From: Chara braunii
Lineage: Eukaryota > Streptophyta > Charophyceae > Charales > Characeae
NCBI GenBank assembly: GCA_003427395.1
Contig: BFEA01000001.1
Location: 8,149,197 to 8,186,558 of the forward strand
Direction: 5' to 3'
DNA length: 37,362 nucleotides
Shown: piece after piece, positions 29,326 to 37,362 of the stretch
Position numbering within the stretch: the stretch's first letter is position 1
Layout of the letters: every line of letters begins with the position of its first letter
Notes under the pieces: generated by a model
The model's database searches: none
What the model saw: only the letters and a program-made list of their open reading frames with translations
Told to the model about the DNA's origin: nothing
Made by a program: the position numbers and the translations under genes

Positions 29326-30690
29326 TCTAGGATCTTATAATATCAGAATCCTGATAAAAAAGTCTTTCTGATGATGAAATTTGACGAGTACCCTGAGATG
29401 ATCACAGAAATGATGGATAATGATGAGGATGCTGATGGCTATTCCTCTCCACCCCTCCCCTTCCTCCATGTACTATCCTCCTCTCCCCTCGTTTCCTGTT
29501 CTCCTCCTCTTCTCTTGCTGCCTCCGCTGCTTTGAACCCCGCTATCAGTGTGAAATTCTATCAGGCCCAACGAGAGAGATAACCTCCCCATTCCCTTCTG
29601 CCTTGAAGTAACCAGTTCCCCCCAAAGGTGTACCTCAAATCTAACACTCTGACCTAGTCTGCCTCCACCAGGAGATAATGCGCCCCCATACATATCTCCC
29701 AGCCCCAGCCCAGATCAGCTCCCATCATCTGCGTCTACTCCCTAGAGGGCAATCATCTCCCACCTTGTGTTACCCCTGCGGAGTAGCGCTCCCTTCCTGA
29801 CCGACCTACCTACACAACTAGACCATAACCTATCTGGGCAAAGAGAATATAACCACCAACACAGAGATAACTACTGATTGATGAAAAAATAAATAAAGAA
29901 ATCGTGAGGATGATAATGATGATGATGATAAAGATTCAGATTGGTAGATGATGATGATGATGATGATGATGAAATAAAATTGGCGAGAAATAAGTAAGGA
30001 ACGTTTGACTTGTGATACCCTAATGGCACCGGTGTGGAAGATTGACAGCTCACGATTGCTGTAATGAAAGTAGAAGATGACAATGATTACAATTTGATGG
30101 AGAAGTCCGAATGACGATCATAAAGAAGATGAGGAAGCGAAATGATGATGATGACCACCGTCAACAGTGATGGCGACCACCAGCAAAAAAAATGCGGGTG
30201 ATGTAAATGACGAGCAGCTTGGATATGTGAAGACAACCAGCGACAATGTTGATGATAAACCAAGGCTTCTGACGAAAAAAACTGCACAGGAAATAACAAC
30301 AACAAAAGAACACAAGAATGAAGAAGAGCTCCCTTGATGATGACCTCACCGACGATCCTCCTGCTGTGAGGATGCTCCAAGCTGGTCCAACGGTCTCCAC
30401 ACTTCGGTTCCACGGGGCTGACTCCACTTTCTTCCACTAACGTCTACTTTCGCCAACTTGGTCGTGCGCTCCAGCCTCTATAAGGGCATTGGCTATGGAA
30501 TACTTGATGTGGAAAGCACAGGGGAAATGGACAAACAGGCAGCTTCCACCACTGTTCTCCCTCTTCCACAATGCCTCAGGCTAGCCGCCACGTCAGCCTG
30601 TGACGTGGATTGGCAAAGTGCCTTTGGATGCCATGCGTGCGTTAAGCGCTATCGTCAGATCCGTCTATCCCCTCACAGCATCCTCATGTC
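29326..30690. other. No gene recognised; (GAT)n tracts
   Basis: A pyrimidine-rich stretch lies at 29440-29520, and (GAT)n at about 29908-29935 and 29948-29970. GA- and GATGA-rich sequence extends to about 30160. No supported coding frame. Confidence 0.5.
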
Positions 30691-30729
30691 AACGCGTCCC
30701 CACGCACAAGCTGTCAGCACCATGCCACG

Positions 30730-30965
30730 TGCATGAAGCCAGCACCACGCCATCCGCCAGTCGCCAGCTCCTCGTTGCTTACCCATAGCCAGCGCCTCGC
30801 TGTCCGCGAGCAACCAGTGCCTCACTCCTCTCAAGTAGCCAGTGCCTCGCCACCTTCGAACCACCAGCGCCTCACTACCAGCACACAACCAGCGCCTCGC
30901 CACTGATGGCTGACCAGCGCCCCACCAAGCGCACGCTACCAGTGCAACACCTCCAGCACGCGCGT
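30730..30965. repeat. Minisatellite of 25-35 bp CCAGCGCCTCGCC units
   Basis: About eight units of the form ACCAG(C/T)GCCTC(G/A)C with variable 15-20 nt between them. The frames on both strands that cross it show the same repeat and are not independent evidence of a gene. Confidence 0.75.
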
Positions 30966-32384
30966 TGAAAGTCAGCATGTTCCGCCATTCCGCGAGCGCT
31001 AACGCGCGCCCGCCCGTGGTTGATTTTGGACGTACCTTGTAGAGTTTCTTTGTCCATCTCTTTGGCCGCTATAGTTATTAGATTTACTTTTCAAGTCCGG
31101 GGTTGTGCAGACATTCAAAATTTAATTTATAGTAGTGTATCTGCCCATGATTTTAGCCTAAGGACGGATAGTTCATGATTGTAGGTCAGTTTGTAGGCCA
31201 GATTCACTGTCCATCCTGTTCCAAAGTTAGGAGCTGGGTTGGAAGAAGTCTAAACTACAGTCGCCTGCTGCGTCTGGTTACTAACGCGGTGTACAGCTCC
31301 TTGAACATCAAGGGAAAGGATGTCGATGATCACTGGAGGCTGCAGTTTGGAGACTCCAGTTCCGTGAAATACCGCCTTAAAGTTTACAAGCAGCGACACT
31401 AATGGACCTGCGGGAGTCCCCCGCCCCACTGTGAAACCTGGGTCTTGACATTTATTTGAGCACAAATATTTGTAGTCCACACTATATTGGACGTTCCACC
31501 TCTGTTTCTCTAGTTTGGCAGTAGTCTGAACATGATCCTGGCTTTATAAGCAAAAAGGAGTTGGATTAACATTCCGAACATGTGTGTGATGTAATTGACT
31601 GTCTATTGGATTAGCTTGTCGTGCACGAGATTGAGGATGTCTCCCTTCATCATCACGTTACTTGGCGAGGTAATAAGGTTGGCGTAAGGCGGTTCACTCT
31701 TTGTATCCTTGTTTGGGAATACTGGATTCAGTCAACGTAACTACGAGCAGTGTCACCACGGGCAACAATGAGAGGGCATCCAGTAGTGGCGGAAACACGT
31801 TTAACCCGTAGTGAGCATAAGTGGGGGTAGCACTGGCCATGCAGGGGCCAAACTTGGGTTGTGCCCATTGGGTTTGGTACTATATATAACAAAAATGCAA
31901 CGGCGTGTGGTGGGAAACCCGTCTCGGCAATCCAGACGCCTTAAAGCTGGGCTACGCTCTAGAGACATAGTACCGACGCAAGTGTGGTATTATGCTTCAT
32001 TACTATGTCTGTCTATTGGTCGCATAGCTGTTTCCCTTTAATCTTAGACTGGATTGCTATGCCCGTTCAGGGTTCTAGTTTCGTATGGTTGCTTTGTCAA
32101 AAAAAAGTTCTTTGGGAAACACAATCTCTAGCCCTCTCATGCAGAGCATGGCCTGTGAACATAGCCACTCTAGGTATTGCCACTACGAGGCAGTGTGAGT
32201 GCTACCCTCAGTGGTGAGAGTGCTTTCAGCCTGCGGTCAGCATAAGACTGGCTATTATAAGTAAGTTAGGAAGCAGACTTGAACTATATCCATGGTGATC
32301 TTCGTTACTCCAATTCGAGATCTAAGGTGGGTGGTGGGAAACCCTTCTAGGTAGTTCAGGCTTCCTTGTGTCAGTCCTTTTTTT
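30966..32384. other. No gene recognised
   Basis: Mixed sequence. A 76-codon minus-strand stretch (31480-31250) has ordinary composition but matches nothing I know. The 12-mer GGTGGGAAACCC occurs at 31909 and 32333, each beside short inverted repeats. Confidence 0.4.
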
Positions 32385-33832
32385 TTGGGGCAAGTACCCC
32401 TGTGTCACACCTGTAGTTCAGAATGGGCAAAAAAAACACAGTTCGGCATGTCTCTGTCCTTCCCAGTTCATAAAGGCAAAAAAAACATCTCGCGGTGCTC
32501 CCGACATATGGCAAGCTTAAAATGGGCAGTTTTGTCTTTTTCAGGACCCATTCCTTCCGGGGTACCAGGGCCGTCCATTTCAGTTGGGATAAAGGGTCGG
32601 AGGACGGTACCCCGTCCATTTCAGTTGGGATAAAGGGTCGGAGGACAGAGTAGCACCTGCTGGGGATAAAGTCCCAGAGGATGCTTCAGACAGTTCTGAC
32701 GATGGTCAGGCCTCCTTTGTCACTGGAAGCACCACAATCTGCTCATATAGGGTCACTTCATGATAAGAGGGAGGAACAGATGCCTGAATATGATCCACTC
32801 ACCTGTAAAGAGGGTACTCAGAAAGAAGAGCAGACAACTGAGGCAGCGCTCCTCTGTGAAGGGGGTCCTCANAAGAAGGTGCAGGTACCCGAGGATGGGC
32901 TATCGCAGTGCTCCGGTCCTCTTGATAAGAGGGAGTTACATCCGGGAAATATTTCAGATCCCCTGAAGGGGGGACATATACAAGGAAACGAACAGATTAC
33001 GATTCCTAAGGGGATAGTAATGCTCAATGAGGGAGATGAGGAGCATTCGGAGATCATTGACCTCTCAGGTGATATTATTTCCCAGGCATCTCACAACACT
33101 CTGTCCCAGATACCTCGAGGGGATGAAATAATACTGTATCAACACAAAGAAGAAGAGACCAATGGGTCCTTGCAGCAAGAGAATGATCAGTCAATCATTC
33201 CTATTGAGGAAAAGAAAAAGAGGACTTCGCAGCAAAGAATGGTCTCCTTAAAATCGACAGATGCACAAAGTCAAATTGAGGGTTTGGTTTCCTTTCCAGT
33301 TCCGGTAACACAAGAAATGGGAAAAAGACAAAAACTAAGGAATATGCTGGAACGGGGACAGGCGGTTAAACCGCCAAACCTAAAAGGGAATCTAGTGATA
33401 CCTGTGAGAAAGAGGAATGGGAAGTGGGAGCTTGGTCTCTCCCCGATAGGACAAGACCAGTATGGGGGCGTCACATTAAGGGGATGGACAACACATACAG
33501 AGTATCAGACAGCGAACGACCGAATGTTCAAAAGAGATTTACAAGATTTCTTATCCAAACACTATGACCCGGGTCCACAGACCATTCTCATGGAAGTTGG
33601 GGACAAAGCTCTGATGACTAAGAGAGATGTCTTTGTCCGCTTTGAGGAACACAAGGAAGCAGGCCTTAAGTGGTATTCTCATACTGCCCTCTTGGATCTC
33701 CAATGCCTTAAGGTTAAGGCCAATTCTGTGTGGTCAGTAGCTGATGTGGCATCCTTTTGCTGTTTCATTCTTAGAAGAGGAATTCTCCTCTCCTCTTCCG
33801 ATTTTGACAAGGGAGTTTGGAATAGACTATAG
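32385..33832 (+). pseudogene. LINE D ORF1 remnant with conserved C-terminal domain
   Basis: Three frames are needed at the start. CHTC (32405-32416), then CLCPSQFIKAKK and GSFVFFRTHS match the region of element A ORF1 from the knuckle (CYAC, LLCPSMQGKTMKG, GWVFYRTS). A 41-bp tandem duplication (32571, 32612) shifts the frame. From 32681 one frame of 383 codons is open to the TAG at 33830. Its acidic and Gln/Glu-rich first part is followed by GKRQKLRNMLERGQAVKPP, LVIPVRKRNGKWELGL, LKWYSHTALLDL and the end VWNRL. The last 170 residues align with the end of ORF1 of element A. The best protein-like frame before about 32760 is a different one (PEDASDSSDDGQASF), so the ATG at 32681 is unlikely to be a real start. 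Confidence 0.7.
32571..32646. repeat. 41-bp tandem duplication in ORF1 of LINE D
   Basis: CCGTCCATTTCAGTTGGGAT followed by AAAGGGTCGGAGGAC is present at 32571-32605 and, unchanged, at 32612-32646. 41 is not a multiple of three, so it breaks the ORF1 frame. Confidence 0.92.
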
Positions 33833-33888
33833 AAAGAAGAAAAGATAAATTTTTGATATTTTGATAAATATTTTGATCATATCACTTA

Positions 33889-36800
33889 TGGAGGCTCTTC
33901 ATGCTTTTTATGGTAGAAATCCAGCATGGCACCGTGCTACACAGGCAGCAAATCTGGATATCAGATCGCTCAATGTAAACGGACTAGCCACGGCTGATGG
34001 GGAAAAGAGAAGAGCCTTGATGGAACAACTGAAAGGAGTAGGGGGACGTATGTGGCCAGACCTTATTTGTATCCAAGAGACGCATCTTACAGAAGCTCAT
34101 ATTCATGTGAGAGCCCATAATTTGGTTTGACCATATACTAAGTACTACTCACCATCTCAACGCAGTGGTTCGGGGAGAGTGGCCATTTGGGTTCCGCCGG
34201 AATCAAGAGTGGAAATCATACAATGGTCAGATGATAAAAGTCATGGTAGATGGGTGTCTGCGTTAATCATGGTAGAACTAGAAGTCATATGTGTAATAAA
34301 TGTGTATGGACCAAATGATGTTCAAGAAAGAGTGAATTTCTTCCAGGAAATTAGATCTCAGATGCCAGCAGGTATTCCGATTATCATGGCAGGANATTTC
34401 AATGCTGCTCCGGACAGATGGTTAGATCGTTGAAAAATACCTGATCCATGTCCGCCATATGTAGAAATAGATGAAATAATAATTAACTCCCTATGTGAAA
34501 ATCAGCGATTATTTGATACCTATAGAAGGATTTTTCCACAGGAGAAATTATTTACTTGTATTAGAAATAGTGGAACCCCATCTCAAACGCGCTCCAGAAT
34601 TGATCTCATACTGATGTCTGATGATCTAGACAGATCCTTACTGTGGGCGGCAATATTCCCACAAAGCCCTTGGCCGGGGGCCGATCATAAGATGTGTGTG
34701 GTTCTCCTGTCTTTTTCAAAAAAGATAGACCAAGGGTGAGGCTTTTACAAACTAAACTCTTCTTTACTTAAACAGGGTCAATTTAAGCATTACATTAGAG
34801 ATGTGTGGGTCTTTTGGCATTTGACTAAAGATAGGCATGATTCTTATGAGGAATGGTTTAATAATGGCTTAGCCTTTTTATCTAAGAAATGTAATGAGTT
34901 TTCAAAAATACAAGCCAAAAACAGATATCAACAAGAAATAAATATCCAAGAACAAATTTTAAATTACGAATTATCACATCATTATGATGATGACCCTCCT
35001 CTTACTGATATTCAGGACCTCAAAAAACAATTACTTTCCTTTGTTCAACATCGTTGGCAAGGTCATTTGATTAGAGGCAAACTAACTAAGTTTATGACAG
35101 AAGGACAGATGGATGCTACTTTCTTTGCTCTCGCTCGTACACGATCGAGACGCTCTTTAATAAATGGACTTACAGATGCAAGTAGTACGGATCAACTTCT
35201 ATCCTCATCCTCAGCAGGCAGTCTAAAAATAGCATATGATTTCTATAAAAAAAAATTCTCATCTTCCAAGGATCCTGAGGAAACAAAGGAAGATGATTTA
35301 GCAATAAACAGTTTTCTTCAGCCCATGACACAAGCACTCTCCCAGGAACAAAAAAAATTATTAGAAAGACCAATGAAAAAATAGGAAATTTGGGCAGCAT
35401 TACTACAGATGGAGGAAGGGAAAACCCCAGGAATTGATGGCTTGCCAAAAAAATTTAGGGAAATCATGTGGCCAACTTTTGCCTCTGATCTAATGGAATT
35501 CTTTAACTCACTCTAGGAATCTGGAAAAATGGGGGAATTTGTGGGACAAGGAATCCTTACACTCATCCATAAACATTAGAAACTACAGACCGATTACTCT
35601 ATTAAGTGTGGTCTATAAAATGTTAGTTAAAGCTTTGGCTAATCGTCTGATCGTTGTGATGGCGGACATTATTCATCCCTCTCAAACAGGATTTATCAAT
35701 GGAAGACATATTCAAGACAACATATTACTCATTAACGAATTAATTAAACTATCAAAACAATCAAAGAATAACGCTGTCTTTATTTTTATCGATTTTGAGA
35801 AAGCTTATGATCATGTGGATTGGAGATTTTTAGATGCTTGCTTAGTTAAAATGAATTTTGGACAAAACTTAAGGAAATGGGTACGTATCCTACATACGAA
35901 TGCAACCACACGCATTCTTATAAATGGGCTTCTTTCCCCGGAAATCAAACTACAACGGTCGGTCAGACAAGGAGATCCATTAGCACCCTTCTTGTTCTTA
36001 ATCATCATGGAAGCACTAGGGGCCAATTTGAGGGCAAATAGAAATATAAAAAAATTGAGTATCTTTGGAATCCCTGAGGAAGTCATCCCAATCTCTTCAA
36101 TGTTTGCTGACGATCTTACTGTTATCATGGATGCGACACAAGAGAATATGGTTGAAATCCAAGCGCTAATGAACAGGTTCGCACAAGTCTCAGACATGGT
36201 TGTCAACTGGGGCAATAAAACCCAGGGCTGGTGGATCCACTCTGCAGGAGATAGGCCACCGGAACAACCAAGAGTGAAATGGCTACCTTTAGAAGCACCA
36301 GTGCGTATCTTGGGGGTCTCCCTAACTGCAGTCGGGAAACCCACCACTCATAATGAGTGGGTAACTAAACCAGCTATTGACAAGATGAATTTATAGAAAA
36401 ATAAGCATACCTTAGTATTTGGGAGAGCTCTTATTATTAACAATGTCATATTGGCTTCTATATGGTATAAAACGGAGTTGTGGTCGTTGAGTAAAATAAG
36501 CACGAAAGTATTGCAGAGGCGGATCACAGCCTTTTTGTGGAGGGGTAATCATGATTTGGACAAGGTTATCCCTAGAGTGGCTTGGAGATATCTGTGCCAA
36601 CCCAAATCCAGAGGGGGCCTAGGGATTCTAGACCCTACCCTTCAGTTGCAGGCTTTAGCTTTACAATGGATAAAAAAGTTAATCTTGTCTACTGATTTAC
36701 CATGGAAACCAATGGCCTTAGAACAAATTAGAAGATTAGCACCGCAGGCAAGTGAAGATACTCATCCTCTTTTCTGGATTGAAGATCGATTTTGGACTAT

Positions 36801-37362
36801 CCCTAGAGTGTTAATGAGAAGAAAAGGTTCAAGGAATAGAGAGGAGGCCAGAAGGGATCTAGTTTTTGATAATTTCTGGGCAAATCTTTTAAGAATTTGG
36901 AGGCAACTTCCATTGTCAGATAGACCCTTTCCCAATAGGTACGAAGAAATCCTTCGCCAACCCTTGTTTGGAAATCGTTGGATCACTGACATGAATGGTT
37001 GTAGCCTTAATGCTTCTAAACCTCTATGGAGTCAATGGGGTAAAAAAGGCATTACACGCATTAAGGACATATGGGATCCCTGTATAAAAGATTGAAAGTC
37101 AGGTGATCAAATTAAATCGACACTCGATTACTTAGATCAAAAATTCATATTTCAGTAATCATTCGGGAAAAATGGGCTACGCATCTGAATCAAGACATAA
37201 ATTCGATCAAAAGAATTAAAATTTTCAATAAAATTAAACAAAGGCCAGCAAAATTCACGTCTCTCCAATGGCAAATAGCACACCGATGCCTACCCACCAA
37301 TGATTGGATTATAGACCGAACTTCATTAGAACAAAAGGGTCTAGCTCTCCCTTGGTGCAAAT
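33889..37362 (+). pseudogene. LINE D ORF2: endonuclease, RT, C-terminal region
   Basis: The ATG at 33889 starts MEALHAFYGRNPAWHRATQA. Endonuclease: NLDIRSLNVNGLA, CIQETHL, VINVYGPND, GxFNAAPDRW (the N at 34395 hides the Asp), SRIDLILMS and ADHKM. RT: TPGIDGLPKKF, NYRPITLLSVVYKM, FIDFEKAYDHVDW, QRSVRQGDPLAPF, MFADDLTV, MVVNWGNKT and ILGVSL. C-terminal: GGLGILDP, RYEEILRQPLFGN and HRCLPTNDWI. Stops: TGA 34128, 34431 and 37093, TAG 35514 and 36394 (all Trp in relatives), TGA 34737 (Arg) and TAG 35382 (Glu). A small deletion near 35570 removes part of the linker before NIRNYRP, and about 100 residues are missing near 37150. Confidence 0.9.

Larger units (their letters stand above)
32385..37362 (+). 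mobile_element. LINE element D, two ORFs, runs off the window
   Basis: A plus-strand B-type LINE: remnant of ORF1 from the zinc knuckle on, a 56-nt spacer and ORF2 with endonuclease, RT and most of the C-terminal region. It is more A/T-rich than element A and littered with stops. The 5' end seems truncated within ORF1 at about 32378. The ORF2 tail is cut by the window end at about the Cys/His region (HRCLPTNDWI at about 37280). Confidence 0.9.

Noticed and set aside
34128-37095. Reassignment of TGA and TAG to tryptophan
   Set aside because: Both codons also replace Arg, Glu and Gly, frameshifts and deletions accompany them, and neighbouring Trp codons are normal TGG. Decay is simpler.

Overview
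The window comes from a repeat-rich eukaryotic nuclear genome, most likely the green plant lineage. It has no operons and no intact host gene that I can identify, and many A/T tails and microsatellites. The U6 snRNA copy at about 13.13 kb carries the plant-type 3' portion (AAATCGAGAAATG). The best preserved LINE ORF1 has the layout typical of plant LINE ORF1 proteins (a DUF4283-like region followed by a zinc knuckle). A streptophyte alga or other basal green plant with a large genome would fit; Chara is my guess by inference only.

Layout. 1-8440 (minus): a nearly full-length two-ORF LINE (element A), with a very long ORF1 (about 4785-8432) and an ORF2 (4752 to beyond the window start) encoding AP endonuclease, reverse transcriptase and a C-terminal Cys/His region. 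8441-9770: the 3' part of a second LINE subfamily (A0) whose 5' piece is inverted, as in twin priming. 9822-18600: a SINE and small-repeat district with poly(A)-tailed SINEs, tRNA-derived SINEs, a U6 retrocopy with a 15-bp target duplication, foldback and TIR elements, and tandem repeats. 18655-19650: a 5'-truncated A-type LINE tail (E) ending in a (TTC/TCC)n tract. 20423-20774: a 157-bp duplication around a 38-bp Nextera mate-pair junction, which is an assembly artefact. 20925-29325: a LINE (BC) on the minus strand whose middle, about 21.745-27.545 kb, is inverted; the inverted block also carries about 3.7 kb of foreign sequence with an (ATC)n array and a 627-N gap. 29.33-32.38 kb: no recognisable gene. 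32385-37362 (plus): another two-ORF LINE (D), running off the window.

All LINE ORFs carry stops and frameshifts, so nothing here should be autonomous now. The copies nevertheless document a LINE family with two ORFs: ORF1 with a zinc knuckle and a conserved C-terminal domain, 32-56 nt upstream of an ORF2 with endonuclease, RT and Cys/His tail. Such machinery plausibly mobilised the SINEs and the U6 transcript in trans. The most notable observations are the reciprocal inversion breakpoints in BC, the U6 insertion into a SINE tail, the shared ORF1 C-terminal domain, and the library-adapter artefact.
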